A DNA stretch of 64,000 bases from an uncultured Paracoccaceae bacterium (lineage in GTDB: Bacteria > Pseudomonadota > Alphaproteobacteria > Rhodobacterales > Rhodobacteraceae), in the NCBI GenBank assembly GCA_947488175.1, contig CANKYO010000004.1:310001-374000 (forward strand), given 5' to 3'. Under the pieces are notes generated by a model, which saw only the letters and a program-made list of their open reading frames with translations, made no database searches and was not told the origin of the DNA. Position numbers and translations under genes: made by a program. The first letter of the stretch is position 1. Each line of letters opens with the position of its first letter. Positions 47,078 to 56,210 of the stretch are shown here, piece after piece.

Positions 47078-47618
47078 TGGCACGTCCCCCGTTCTTTGCG
47101 GCCACCAGACTGTCGTAAAACAGTCCAAAGGTGCGGTCTGCATCCGCAGCAAGCAGTTTCAAATCATTTGCCGGATCGGTCAGCGCCTCGATATCGTCGA
47201 GGAAGCGTAACCAACCCGTTTTCAGCTCATCGCAGGACAGATAGGCCCCAGCAGCCCGGACCTGCGGATCCCGCGACAAGGACCAGCGCCGTCGCAGTAT
47301 TCGTTTGCCGAAATGCGAACCGCAAACAACGTACGCTACGCCAAGCGGGTGAATGGGGTCACGCAGACCGATCATTGGCCGGGGTAACCCCGGTACATCC
47401 ATGACATCCAGATCCTGGTTCAGCGTTGTCAAAACGCGGCGCAAGATGGAACTGACCCAATTATCCGCCGGCAGGGCGGGCAAAAGCGCACGATAGGCCA
47501 ACTGATGGGTGCGCAGAAAGGTGATGTATGATGCGCGATGGGCCAGCGACAAGGTACTGACGGCCTGATCAACACGCTGGTGCGCCGCGGCCGTGTGCTG
47601 TTTGAGTTTTGTTCGCAT
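47067..47618 (-). CDS. bphO: Biliverdin-forming heme oxygenase
   Basis: 183 residues from the ATG at 47618 (AGGAAGGA upstream). Heme oxygenase fold: N-terminal KLKQHTAAAHQRVDQ gives His13 as the likely proximal heme ligand, YITFLRTHQLAYRALLPAL follows, and the distal-helix region with LGVAYVVCGSHFGKRIL has the Gly-rich kink of the family. Opens heme to biliverdin, the chromophore of the phytochrome encoded immediately downstream with an 11-bp overlap. The pair therefore supplies and uses its own pigment. Confidence 0.9.
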   Translation of the reverse strand: MRTKLKQHTAAAHQRVDQAVSTLSLAHRASYITFLRTHQLAYRALLPALPADNWVSSILRRVLTTLNQDLDVMDVPGLPRPMIGLRDPIHPLGVAYVVCGSHFGKRILRRRWSLSRDPQVRAAGAYLSCDELKTGWLRFLDDIEALTDPANDLKLLAADADRTFGLFYDSLVAAKNGGRANAA

Positions 47619-47871
47619 CGGTCCTTCCTGTCGCCGTAACGGGCATTTGGTGGTCAGAAACACGTTGCGCGCACCGCGCCAGCGTCAGCACTTTGTTCAA
47701 GCGCGATCAAGACACGGATTCACAGTCACTCACCCACGCAAGAAGGATCGGGCGAAGTGGTTAACAATTTGTTTACGAATACTCAGAGTACACCAAATAC
47801 AACCATAGCGCGATCCCGCAAAACAAGGGGAAATGGCATTGCGTCAATGGGCCGAATAGGGAACACTCTGC

Positions 47872-47893
47872 CAAAGCGGCAAAGTTCGCTTTG
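47872..47893 (+). promoter_or_regulatory. Inverted repeat in front of tctC
   Basis: Arms CAAAGCG and CGCTTTG, 8 bases apart, ending 7 bases before the GGGAGG ribosome binding site of tctC. It could be an operator or a small hairpin covering the leader. The whole 292-bp region from 47619 to 47910 lacks a gene and holds promoters for bphO (left) and tctC (right); its middle is AT-rich (47758-47780). Confidence 0.45.
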
Positions 47894-47910
47894 TACTCTG
47901 GGAGGATTTT

Positions 47911-48897
47911 ATGAGACCAATATCAATGACACGCCGGGCCATCCTTGCCGCGGCGGCGGCGACGCTTTCGTTTGGATCGATGGCACAGGCTGACGGGCAT
48001 CAGGTCGTCGACAGCATCCACTTTCTGATCCCCGGTGGCGCAGGTGGCGGCTGGGATGGCACCGCACGCGGCACAGGCGAGGCGCTGACAAATTCCGGAC
48101 TGGTCGGACAGACCAGCTATGAAAACATGTCTGGCGGGGGTGGCGGTAAGGCCATCGGCTATCTGATCGAAAACGCCGAAAGCAACCATGGGACGCTCAT
48201 GGTCAACTCGACCCCGATCGTGATCCGGTCGCTGACGGGTGTATTTCCGCAGAACTTCCGGGACCTGACACTGGTCGCCGGAACCATCGGCGACTATGCG
48301 ACCATCGTGGTGGGCAAAGACAGCCCGATCAACTCGATGAATGACTTCATCGCGGCCTATAAAGCGGATTCCAGTGGCACTGCTATCGGTGGTGGCTCCG
48401 TCCCCGGCGGCATGGATCACCTTGTCGCCGCCATGGTGATGAAGGCCGCGGGCGAAGATCCGACAGCGGTGAAATATATTCCCTATGATGCCGGTGGCGA
48501 TGCTATGGCGGCGCTGCTGTCCGGGGAAATCACGGCACTCAGCACCGGCTTTTCCGAAGCCATCGACTTGGCAAATGCTGGAGAAGTGAAAATCATCGGC
48601 GTCACAGCGCCTGAAAGGGTGGCAACCTTTCCCGATGCCCAGACCATGAAAGAACAGGGTATCGATACCGAGTTTGTCAACTGGCGTGGCTTCTTTGCGG
48701 CCCCCGGCCTGCCAGAGGACAAGCTGGCCATGTATCAGGACGCGCTGGCCAAGATGTATGACACCGCCGAATGGGAAGAGGTCCGCGCCCGGAACGGATG
48801 GGTCAACATCCACAATAACGGCGACGACTTCCTGAGCTTTCTTGAAAATCAGGAACAGGTCATGGGTGATCTGATGCGCGAACTGGGCTTCCTCTAA
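47911..48897 (+). CDS. tctC: Tripartite tricarboxylate transporter binding protein
   Basis: 328 residues, strong RBS GGGAGG. Signal peptide with a possible Tat character (MTRRAILAAAAATLSFGSMAQA). TctC-family pattern: IHFLIPGGAGGGWDGTARG near the ligand pocket, SPINSMNDFIAAYKAD, GGGSVPGGMDHLVAAMVMKAAG and IIGVTAPERVATFPDAQTMKEQG. Binds a carboxylate or related solute in the periplasm; ligand unknown. First gene of tctCBA, followed by a hairpin. Confidence 0.94.
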   Translation: MRPISMTRRAILAAAAATLSFGSMAQADGHQVVDSIHFLIPGGAGGGWDGTARGTGEALTNSGLVGQTSYENMSGGGGGKAIGYLIENAESNHGTLMVNSTPIVIRSLTGVFPQNFRDLTLVAGTIGDYATIVVGKDSPINSMNDFIAAYKADSSGTAIGGGSVPGGMDHLVAAMVMKAAGEDPTAVKYIPYDAGGDAMAALLSGEITALSTGFSEAIDLANAGEVKIIGVTAPERVATFPDAQTMKEQGIDTEFVNWRGFFAAPGLPEDKLAMYQDALAKMYDTAEWEEVRARNGWVNIHNNGDDFLSFLENQEQVMGDLMRELGFL

Positions 48898-48910
48898 AGC
48901 CAAAACACCT

Positions 48911-48934
48911 GTCTGGCGGGATCGCTCGCCAGAC
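48911..48934 (+). terminator. Intercistronic hairpin after tctC
   Basis: Perfect 8-bp stem GTCTGGCG / CGCCAGAC, 8-base loop that can extend the stem by G-C and G-T pairs. It starts 13 bases after the tctC stop, with tctB 23 bp further on. No T-run. Confidence 0.75.
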
Positions 48935-48957
48935 AATCCGAATACCGGGGGGACAAG

Positions 48958-49446
48958 ATGGCACTCGACCGCTGGATCGCATTGATCCTGTTACTGATCT
49001 GTATGGCCTATGCCTACACCGCGTTCTTCACCATGGACGCCTCGCTCGCCCCATTCATGCGGAACACACCGATCTGGCCATCAACCTTTCCCAAGGTGCT
49101 GTCAGTCATGGCAATGATCGCCTGCGTGATCATTCTGCTGGGTTTTGAGGAAAGCCTGAGCGGTCCAAAGGACGGCGATATCGATTATCGACGCCTGACG
49201 GATTACAAGTTGGGGCAAGCCGTGATCCTGTTGGGTCTGATGGTCGCCTATGCCCTGCTTCTGCGACCCTTCGGATTTTTGGGGTCAACCTTCGGCTTTA
49301 TCATCGCTGGCTCGATGATCCTTGGCGAACGACGCCTGCATATCCTGATCCCTGTCGCCCTGATCGCGGCGGGCAGCATCTGGTATCTGGTGCAAGAGGT
49401 GCTTGGCATCTTCCTGCGCCCCCTGCCCTTCTTTATGGGGGTCTAG
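48958..49446 (+). CDS. tctB: Tripartite tricarboxylate transporter small subunit
   Basis: 162 residues with four transmembrane helices (WIALILLLICMAYAYTAFF, VLSVMAMIACVIILLGF, LGQAVILLGLMVAYALLLRPFGFLGSTFGFIIAGSMILGERR and a last one). The TctB pattern of a small four-helix membrane subunit is clear and the gene lies between tctC and tctA, 3 bp before the latter. Confidence 0.92.
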   Translation: MALDRWIALILLLICMAYAYTAFFTMDASLAPFMRNTPIWPSTFPKVLSVMAMIACVIILLGFEESLSGPKDGDIDYRRLTDYKLGQAVILLGLMVAYALLLRPFGFLGSTFGFIIAGSMILGERRLHILIPVALIAAGSIWYLVQEVLGIFLRPLPFFMGV

Positions 49447-49449
49447 GAC

Positions 49450-50967
49450 ATGCTCGAAGGCTTGATGATCGGGCTGGAAACGGCTTTTTCTGTTAAAAAC
49501 ATTCTGATGGTCATCGGTGGCTGCCTGATCGGGACGTTCATTGGCATGTTGCCCGGTCTGGGGCCGATGTCGATCATCGCCATCATGATCCCCGTTGCGA
49601 TTTCCATTGGTGACGCCTCGGCGGCGCTGATCCTGCTGGCAGGTGTCTATTACGGGGCAATCTTTGGGGGATCGACATCGTCGATCCTGATCAATGCGCC
49701 CGGCGTGGCGTCGACCGTTGCGACCAGTTTCGATGGCTACCCGCTGGCCCGGCAGGGCAAGGCGGGCAAGGCACTGACTGTCGCTGCGATATCGTCGTTC
49801 ATCGGCGGCACAGTCGGGGCCATTTTGCTGATGATCTTTGCGCCAGCGCTTGCCTCTGTCGCTTTGCTTTTCCATTCCGCCGAGTATTTCGCCCTGATGG
49901 TTGTCGGCCTGTCGGCCATCGCTGCCTTTGCCGGCAGCGGCCAGATTGGCAAGGCAATCCTGATGACGGTCCTTGGTCTGATGCTGGCCACCGTCGGCGA
50001 AGGCGCGCTGTTCAACATGCCGCGCTTCACGATGGGACTGATGGACCTGCAATCCGGTCTTGGCTTCATCACGCTCGCCATGGCCATGTTCGCCCTGCCC
50101 GAGGCGATTTATCTGGTGCTGGACCCGAGCCGGTCCAACACCGAAAGCGGCAATAACGAAATCAAGGACCTGCGGATCACAAAGGCAGAGGCGCGCAGCA
50201 TCGCGCCTGTCGTCGGGCGGCAATCTATCCAGGGCTTCCTGATCGGGGTCCTGCCCGGTGCAGGGGCAACGATTGCATCGTTCCTGGGCTACGCCGTTGA
50301 ACGCAACATCGCCTCGAAGGAAGATCAGGAACAATTCGGCAAGGGCAGCCTGAAAGGCCTCGCCGCCCCCGAAAGCGCCAATAACGCCGCCTGCACGGGC
50401 TCCTTTGTGCCGCTGCTCACGCTCGGCATTCCCGGTTCGGGCACCACGGCTATCCTGCTTGGTGCGCTCATCGCGCTTAATGTCTCGCCCGGTCCGCGCC
50501 TGATGATTGATGAGCCGCAGATTTTCTGGGCTGTCATCATCTCCATGTATCTGGGTAACCTGATCCTGTTGGTGCTGAACCTGCCGCTGATCCCTTACAT
50601 CGCCAAAATCCTCGCCGTGCCGCGCACCTTCCTGATCCCGTTCATTCTGTTTTTCACGCTGATGGGGGCCTATATCGGGCAGAACAACGCGACCGAGTTG
50701 CTGATCCTGGTCGGCCTGGGGGTTTGTGCGACCATCCTGCGCTTCGCCGATTATCCGCTGGCGCCGCTGCTGATCGGCTTCATTCTGGGGCCGATGCTGG
50801 AAAACAACTTTTCGCGGTCGATGCAGCTTTATGACGGCGTCAGCTTCATCTACGAACGGCCGATGACGATGGGGCTCTTGATCTTTGCGGCCATCCTGAT
50901 CCTGTTGCCCAGCTACCGGGCACGACGCGCACGGTTGCGGGCAGAAGGCGTGGCTGACGGCGATTAA
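49450..50967 (+). CDS. tctA: Tripartite tricarboxylate transporter large permease
   Basis: 505 residues, about eleven to twelve transmembrane helices. TctA hallmarks: GTFIGMLPGLGPMSIIAIMIP, AGVYYGAIFGGSTSSILINAPG, FDGYPLARQGKAGKAL and the repeated GVLPGAGATIASFLGYAVE, with ESANNAACTGSFVPLLTLGIPGSGTTAILLGAL. Carries the solute across the inner membrane. Convergent with the formate dehydrogenase operon, 3 bp between stop codons. Confidence 0.95.
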   Translation: MLEGLMIGLETAFSVKNILMVIGGCLIGTFIGMLPGLGPMSIIAIMIPVAISIGDASAALILLAGVYYGAIFGGSTSSILINAPGVASTVATSFDGYPLARQGKAGKALTVAAISSFIGGTVGAILLMIFAPALASVALLFHSAEYFALMVVGLSAIAAFAGSGQIGKAILMTVLGLMLATVGEGALFNMPRFTMGLMDLQSGLGFITLAMAMFALPEAIYLVLDPSRSNTESGNNEIKDLRITKAEARSIAPVVGRQSIQGFLIGVLPGAGATIASFLGYAVERNIASKEDQEQFGKGSLKGLAAPESANNAACTGSFVPLLTLGIPGSGTTAILLGALIALNVSPGPRLMIDEPQIFWAVIISMYLGNLILLVLNLPLIPYIAKILAVPRTFLIPFILFFTLMGAYIGQNNATELLILVGLGVCATILRFADYPLAPLLIGFILGPMLENNFSRSMQLYDGVSFIYERPMTMGLLIFAAILILLPSYRARRARLRAEGVADGD

Positions 50968-50970
50968 GGC

Positions 50971-51099
50971 TTAATCCAGCCGCACATTCTGTTCCGACAC
51001 GGCAGCCTGTTCGGCTGAGAAGTCGAGCCAGTTCAGAATCTGATTGGACCCAACCGTGATCACCACGAGGGCGACGAGCGATATCAGGAATGCACGCAT
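50971..51099 (-). CDS. 42-residue membrane peptide at the end of the fdh operon
   Basis: Encodes 42 residues: a single transmembrane helix (residues about 3-24, MRAFLISLVALVVITVGSNQI) and a short acidic/polar tail. The ATG at 51099 is 1 bp after the stop of the cytochrome b subunit gene (TGACATG), so translation is almost certainly coupled. Too short for usual gene callers. Location suggests a small accessory subunit of the membrane-bound dehydrogenase, comparable to small peptides in other respiratory complexes; this role is inference. Confidence 0.7.
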   Translation of the reverse strand: MRAFLISLVALVVITVGSNQILNWLDFSAEQAAVSEQNVRLD

Positions 51100-51100
51100 G

Positions 51101-52282
51101 TCAGGCGCTCCCCTCTTTGCGTTCGGCGGCCACAACCTCATCCACCCAAAGGCTGTGATGCTCGCGCGCCCATTGTTCCTCGACCTCGCCTGATCCCATG
51201 GCGTCGAACGCGCCTTCCATCCCCACAGAGCCAATATAGATATGTGCAAAGATGATGGCCATCAGCACGAAGCTGACGACAGCGTGCCACAGCTGGGCAT
51301 ATTGCATTTCTTCATGTGGAGCGAGCTCGGTGGGTAGCGCCTCCATCCCAAGTAATCCCGGCAGACCAATCGCGTTGATTTTTGAAAATGTGGCGGCAAA
51401 CATGTTCAGTTCGAACGGGAACAGCAGCGCCAACCCGGACGCCGAGATGGATCCGCCCAGCAGGATCACCGACCAGAAAATCAGTTTCTGCCCGGCGTTG
51501 AATTTTTTAGCCGGCGGATGCCCCCCGCCAAAGAGGCCACCACCCTTTAGCAGCCATTTGATGTCAGTCCGGTCCGGCAGGTTATGAACCACCCACATCA
51601 CGAAAATGATCACCAGAGCGAGCATGAAAGCCCAGGAAATGTTGTTGTGAACCCATTTGCTGAACTCGGCGATTGTTGAAAACGCGTCATGGCCAAAGGC
51701 CGGGATCAGCACCTTGCGCCCAAAGAGTGAAATCAGGCCGGTGATCCCCAGAATGATAAATGATGTGGCCAGCAACCAGTGGCCGAACCGTTCGAACGCC
51801 TTGAACCGCGTGATCGTCCGACCTGTTCTTTCACCATCAATACGCACCCTGCCCCGAAACAGGTAAAACAAGGCCAGCGCAATCAGGGTGCCGCCCAGCA
51901 GCCATGCGCCATATTGCAGCAATGGCCCTTCGCGGAATTGCCACCACCAGACACCGCGATCCTGGATCAATGTCGTCACCGCAGGCCCCCGCGCCTGTGT
52001 CGTGATGTCGGCACTGTCATAGCGATAGGCCCGCCACAGATCAGCATCAGATGCACCGCCGCGCGTGCCAAGCTGTTCGCTGGTCGGCGCCGCCGCGTCA
52101 GGATCACCGGTCACCGAACTGCGGAATTCGTCATCAATCGCAAGGCCTTCCTGCCTGCGCAGAATATCCTCAAGCGTTTGCGCACCGCCGGTTTCAGCGC
52201 GCGGATCAGGGGTTGCCTCTTGCGCTGCGGCAGCGGTTGTCAGGCTGCATAGCAGGGCGAATATGGCAATCAGACGTAGCAT
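51101..52282 (-). CDS. fdhC: Formate dehydrogenase gamma subunit, cytochrome b
   Basis: 393 residues, longer than E. coli FdnI (217). A signal peptide (MLRLIAIFALLCSLTTAAAAQ) and a ~110-residue periplasmic segment come first. A membrane part follows, with four core helices preceded by an extra one (GAWLLGGTLIALALFYLFRG). Heme-ligand histidines are expected in FERFGHWLLATSF, VHNNISWAFM, VVHNLPD and QLWHAVVSF. Passes electrons from the Fe-S subunit to quinone. The long N-terminal extension is the form usual in alphaproteobacteria. Followed by the 42-residue gene. Confidence 0.93.
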   Translation of the reverse strand: MLRLIAIFALLCSLTTAAAAQEATPDPRAETGGAQTLEDILRRQEGLAIDDEFRSSVTGDPDAAAPTSEQLGTRGGASDADLWRAYRYDSADITTQARGPAVTTLIQDRGVWWWQFREGPLLQYGAWLLGGTLIALALFYLFRGRVRIDGERTGRTITRFKAFERFGHWLLATSFIILGITGLISLFGRKVLIPAFGHDAFSTIAEFSKWVHNNISWAFMLALVIIFVMWVVHNLPDRTDIKWLLKGGGLFGGGHPPAKKFNAGQKLIFWSVILLGGSISASGLALLFPFELNMFAATFSKINAIGLPGLLGMEALPTELAPHEEMQYAQLWHAVVSFVLMAIIFAHIYIGSVGMEGAFDAMGSGEVEEQWAREHHSLWVDEVVAAERKEGSA

Positions 52283-52314
52283 TGGCGCAGTCCTTGCTGT
52301 CGATAAGGTTCAAG

Positions 52315-52341
52315 GGGGGCCGCCCGCGTCAGGCAGCCCCC
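52315..52341 (-). other. Intercistronic hairpin between fdhB and fdhC
   Basis: GC-rich inverted repeat, 10-bp stem with one G-T pair on the transcript, arms GGGGGCTGCC and GGCGGCCCCC on the minus strand with a 7-base loop. It lies in the 83-bp gap after fdhB. A smaller GGGCGG/CCGCCC hairpin (52360-52375) has the fdhB stop codon in its loop. Confidence 0.6.
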
Positions 52342-52365
52342 GCTACTATGGTACAAAGCGGGCGG

Positions 52366-52962
52366 TCAGCCGCCCTTTTGATCATAGGCTGTGCCCCAGC
52401 CCCATGCACCGGACCCGAACCCGCGCGCCACCACACGTTCGCGGTAGATATTGGAAACGGTATCGCCGTCGCCGGCCAGCAGCGCCTTGGTCGCGCACAT
52501 TTCGGCACAGATCGGCAATTTGCCTTCGGCAATCCGGTTACGCCCGTATTTGGCGAATTCGGCAGTCGAATGGTTTTCCTCCGGACCACCGGCGCAGAAG
52601 GTACATTTGTCCATCTTGCCCCGTGATCCGAAATTACCGGCCTGCGGGAACTGCGGCGCGCCGAACGGGCACGCATAAAAGCAGTAACCACAGCCGATAC
52701 ACAGATCCTTGGAGTGCAGCACGACACCATCAGCGGTTTGGTAGAAACAATCTACCGGGCAGACGGCCATACAAGGCGCGTCCGAACAATGCATGCAAGC
52801 GACCGAGATCGACCGTTCACCCGGTTTGCCATCATTGATGGTGACAACCTTGCGGCGGTTGATGCCCCACGGCACTTCATGTTCGTTCTTACACGCGGTG
52901 ACGCAGGCGTTGCATTCGATGCAGCGTTCAGCGTCGACGAGGAATTTTGCTCTAGCGGCCAT
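52366..52962 (-). CDS. fdhB: Formate dehydrogenase beta subunit, four [4Fe-4S]
   Basis: 198 residues. Ferredoxin-like electron-transfer subunit. Cluster motifs in order: [11 protein letters not shown] (from Cys14), [24 protein letters not shown], and the C-terminal CTFC...CAEMC set. Unlike E. coli FdnH it has no C-terminal membrane anchor and is about 100 residues shorter. It should be carried to the periplasm with the Tat-exported catalytic subunit, 15 bp upstream. Confidence 0.95.
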   Translation of the reverse strand: MAARAKFLVDAERCIECNACVTACKNEHEVPWGINRRKVVTINDGKPGERSISVACMHCSDAPCMAVCPVDCFYQTADGVVLHSKDLCIGCGYCFYACPFGAPQFPQAGNFGSRGKMDKCTFCAGGPEENHSTAEFAKYGRNRIAEGKLPICAEMCATKALLAGDGDTVSNIYRERVVARGFGSGAWGWGTAYDQKGG

Positions 52963-52977
52963 TTTTCATGTCCTCCC

Positions 52978-55863
52978 TTATGCTGCCCAGATTTTGCAAA
53001 GAGTCGCTTTGGTCTCTTGCATCTGGGTTACGCTGTCATAGCCATAGGTCTGTGCGGTGTTGGTGGATTCCCCCAATACATAAGGGTCCGCGCCTTCGGG
53101 GTATTTGTCCCGCTGATCGACACCTTCGAACTGTCCACCAAAGTGGAACGGCATGAAGGCCACACCTTCGCCGACCCTCTCGGTCACCATCGCCATCACC
53201 TTGACCTTGCCGCCTTCTGGGCCTTCAACCCAGACTTGGGCGCCGTCACGGACGTTCAGGTTGTTGGCGTCACGGGTGTTGATCTCGACGAACATGTCCT
53301 GCTGCAATTCGGCCAGCCAGGGGTTCGAACGGGTCTCATCACCGCCCCCTTCATATTCAACCAGACGACCCGATGTCAGAATGATCGGATACTCCTGGCT
53401 GAAATCGTTCTTCTGGATGGAGGCATACATGGTCGGCACCCGCCAGAACGTCTTGTCCTCGTAGGTCGGGTAGTCGGCCACAAGATCGCGGCGGTTGGAA
53501 TAGAGCGGCTCGCGGTGGACCGGCACAGGGTCGGGGAAGGTCCACACGACCGCCCGGGCCTTGGCGTTGCCGAAGGGGGCGCAGCCATGCTTGATCGCGA
53601 CCCGCTGGATGCCGCCTGACAGGTCGGTCTTCCAGTTCGTGTTCGGTCCGGCCACCGCATCAATCGCGGCGCGTTCCTCGGCAGTCAGGTCACCGTCCCA
53701 ACCCAGATCCATCAGCATCTGCATGGTGAATTCCGGATACCCATCCTGAATCTCGGCACCGGGGTTCGACACACCTTCGGCCAGCAGATTGTCACCGTCG
53801 CGTTCCACGCCAAACCGGGCACGAAATGTCAGGCCACCTTCGGCCACCGGAAGCGACATATCGTAAAGGTTCGCTGTACCGGGATGGTTCATTTCCGGGG
53901 TGCCCCAGCTTGGCCATGGCAACCCATAATAATCACCATCGGCAGGACCACCAATCGCACGCAGTGACGTTTTGTCGAACGTGTGCTGATAGGCCATGTG
54001 GGTTTTCAGACGCTCCGGGCTTTGGCCGGTATATCCGATGGTCCACATGCCGCGGTTAAACTCGCGGGTGATATCCTCGATATTCGGCTCACCCCCTTCA
54101 TCAATCGCGATGTTGCGGAAGATTTGGTCATGGAACCCGAATTTTTCGGCAAATCGCGCCATGATCGTGTGATCCGGCAGCGATTCAAACAGCGGCTCCA
54201 TGATCTTGTCGCGCCATTGCAGCGACCGGTTTGAAGCCGTCACCGATCCGCGTGTTTCGAACTGCGTGGTGGCCGGTAGCAGATAGACACCATCGGTTCG
54301 ATCATGCAGCACCGCAGAGACGGTCGGGAACGGATCAACCACGACAAGCATGTCGAGCTTCTCCATCGCCGTCTTCATCTCTTTCATGCGGGTCTGAGAG
54401 TTCGGGGCATGGCCCCAAAGCACCATCGCCCGCGTGTTATCCGGCTGTTCGAGGTTTTCAGGGTCTTCCAATACCCCATCAATCCAGCGACTGACCGGTA
54501 TCCCCTTGAGGTTCATGATCGACGTATCGCCATATGTCGCGTCCGAGAACCGACCCTTGAGGTAATCCAGATCCTCTTCCCAGACCCGCGCCCAATGGGC
54601 CCATGATCCTTCGGACAGGCCATAATAGCCGGGCAGCGTATCAGCCAGAACGCCAAGGTCCGTGGCGCCCTGCACATTGTCGTGGCCGCGGAAGATGTTG
54701 GTGCCGCCACCAGCGGTGCCCATATTGCCCAGCGCGAGCTGCAAGACGCAGTAAGCACGGGTGTTGTTGTTACCATTGGTGTGCTGTGTGCCACCCATGC
54801 ACCAGATCACGGTGCCGGGACGGTTATTGGCCAGAGTACGGGCCACACGCTCCAACTGGGAACCGGGTGTTCCGGTCACACGCTCCACCTCATCTGGTGT
54901 CCAGCGGGCCACTTCGTCCTTGATCTGATCCATGCCCCAGACGCGGGTGCGGATAAACTCCTGATCTTCCCATCCGTTTTCAAAGATGTGCCACAGGATA
55001 CCCCAAACCAACGCTACATCGGTCCCGGGGCGGAACCGCACATACTCATCAGCATGGGCGGCGGTCCGGGTGAACCGCGGGTCACACACGATCAGCGGCG
55101 CGTTGTTCTGTTCCTTTGCCTTCAGCATGTGCAGCAGGGACACCGGGTGTGCCTCAGCCGGATTGCCACCGATCAGAAAAATCGCCTTGGAGTTATGGAT
55201 GTCGTTGTAGCTGTTGGTCATGGCGCCGTAGCCCCATGTGTTTGCGACCCCTGCCACGGTGGTGGAGTGGCAAATCCGGGCCTGGTGGTCCACGTTATTG
55301 GTGCCCCAATAGGCAGCAAACTTGCGGAACAGATAGGCCTGTTCGTTGTTATGCTTGGCCGAACCCAGCCAATAGACGCTGTCAGGGCCGCTTTCTTCGC
55401 GGATTTTCAGCATGCCGTCGCCGATCTCGTCGATCGCCTGCTCCCACGAGATGCGGACCCATTCGCCACCCTCTTTCTTCATCGGGTATTTCAGGCGGCG
55501 CTCGCCATGGGCGTGTTCGCGGACGGCAGCACCTTTGGCGCAATGGGCACCAAGGTTGAACGGACTGTCCCAACCCGGCTCCTGCCCGGTCCAGACACCA
55601 TTATCGACCTCGGCGAGGACCGTGCAACCCACCGAACAATGCGTGCAGACCGATTTGATCGTCTCAATGGCACCCGCTGCGGCAGACTGGGCGGTTGCTT
55701 GGGTCACGGTGCCGCCAGTTGCGGCAATGGCTGTCAGACCACCAATGGCCAGACCCGACCCGCGCAGAAATCCGCGGCGGTCGACGCCTGTTCCGGATGT
55801 ATTTGTGGTAATTTTTGCTCTGCCAGAGCGGCGCGTATAGCCGTTCGTCTTCTTCCTGAGCAT
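52978..55863 (-). CDS. fdhA: Formate dehydrogenase catalytic subunit, Tat-exported, Cys type
   Basis: 961 residues from the ATG at 55863 (GGGAGGA upstream). Oxidises formate to CO2 with a Mo/W-bis(pterin guanine dinucleotide) cofactor. Tat signal DRRGFLRGSGLAIGG with Arg29-Arg30; one [4Fe-4S] cluster from Cys73, Cys76, Cys80 and Cys108; metal ligand Cys198 followed by His199 in ARICHSTTVAG, where E. coli FdnG has selenocysteine-His. The codon is TGC. Molybdopterin motifs IFLIGGNPAEAHP and ATTQFETRGSVTASNRSLQWR are present. A tungstate transporter is encoded 7 kb away, so tungsten use is plausible. Confidence 0.95.
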   Translation of the reverse strand: MLRKKTNGYTRRSGRAKITTNTSGTGVDRRGFLRGSGLAIGGLTAIAATGGTVTQATAQSAAAGAIETIKSVCTHCSVGCTVLAEVDNGVWTGQEPGWDSPFNLGAHCAKGAAVREHAHGERRLKYPMKKEGGEWVRISWEQAIDEIGDGMLKIREESGPDSVYWLGSAKHNNEQAYLFRKFAAYWGTNNVDHQARICHSTTVAGVANTWGYGAMTNSYNDIHNSKAIFLIGGNPAEAHPVSLLHMLKAKEQNNAPLIVCDPRFTRTAAHADEYVRFRPGTDVALVWGILWHIFENGWEDQEFIRTRVWGMDQIKDEVARWTPDEVERVTGTPGSQLERVARTLANNRPGTVIWCMGGTQHTNGNNNTRAYCVLQLALGNMGTAGGGTNIFRGHDNVQGATDLGVLADTLPGYYGLSEGSWAHWARVWEEDLDYLKGRFSDATYGDTSIMNLKGIPVSRWIDGVLEDPENLEQPDNTRAMVLWGHAPNSQTRMKEMKTAMEKLDMLVVVDPFPTVSAVLHDRTDGVYLLPATTQFETRGSVTASNRSLQWRDKIMEPLFESLPDHTIMARFAEKFGFHDQIFRNIAIDEGGEPNIEDITREFNRGMWTIGYTGQSPERLKTHMAYQHTFDKTSLRAIGGPADGDYYGLPWPSWGTPEMNHPGTANLYDMSLPVAEGGLTFRARFGVERDGDNLLAEGVSNPGAEIQDGYPEFTMQMLMDLGWDGDLTAEERAAIDAVAGPNTNWKTDLSGGIQRVAIKHGCAPFGNAKARAVVWTFPDPVPVHREPLYSNRRDLVADYPTYEDKTFWRVPTMYASIQKNDFSQEYPIILTSGRLVEYEGGGDETRSNPWLAELQQDMFVEINTRDANNLNVRDGAQVWVEGPEGGKVKVMAMVTERVGEGVAFMPFHFGGQFEGVDQRDKYPEGADPYVLGESTNTAQTYGYDSVTQMQETKATLCKIWAA

Positions 55864-55966
55864 CTTCTTCCTCCCTTTGCCGTAACGACCACGGGTCGCT
55901 GGCATTGCTGGCTATGGCTGGCTCCGCCCGGTATGCGTTTCAAGACGTCCGGGTGGATCGGCTATT

Positions 55967-56155
55967 CTAGAAACGGGCGCTTTGCAGATAGGCGCGCGTA
56001 TGTGCGGTATCCTGCATCGTATCGGATGACAGATCGACGGGATCCGCGGCGGCTTGCGTAGCGCCCCCCGCGGCAATGGCGGCCGCAGCAGGTGCTGCAG
56101 TTCCGGCCAGTTTCAGAAATCCCCGGCGGCTTGTGCCTTCGTCTTTTTCACTCAT
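55967..56155 (-). CDS. Small Tat-signal protein of formate dehydrogenase operons
   Basis: 62 residues from the ATG at 56155. Almost the whole chain is a Tat signal (SRRGFLKLAGTAAPAAAAIAAGG) followed by about 25 residues ending ARAYLQ-like sequence. It matches the short 'formate dehydrogenase region Tat-target' proteins found just upstream of fdhA (TIGR02811 as I recall it). It lies 103 bp before fdhA. Possible roles are a subunit, an assembly factor or an export escort; none is established to my knowledge. Confidence 0.85.
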   Translation of the reverse strand: MSEKDEGTSRRGFLKLAGTAAPAAAAIAAGGATQAAADPVDLSSDTMQDTAHTRAYLQSARF

Positions 56156-56210
56156 TGGGATGTCTCCCCTTCCTTTTGTGACGCGCATCCGCGCCAGTTT
56201 GGCAGACCCG

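Noticed and set aside
55267-55273. Possible selenocysteine codon at the formate dehydrogenase active site
   Set aside because: The residue aligned with selenocysteine is encoded by TGC, so it is an ordinary cysteine; no SECIS or selB gene is needed or seen.
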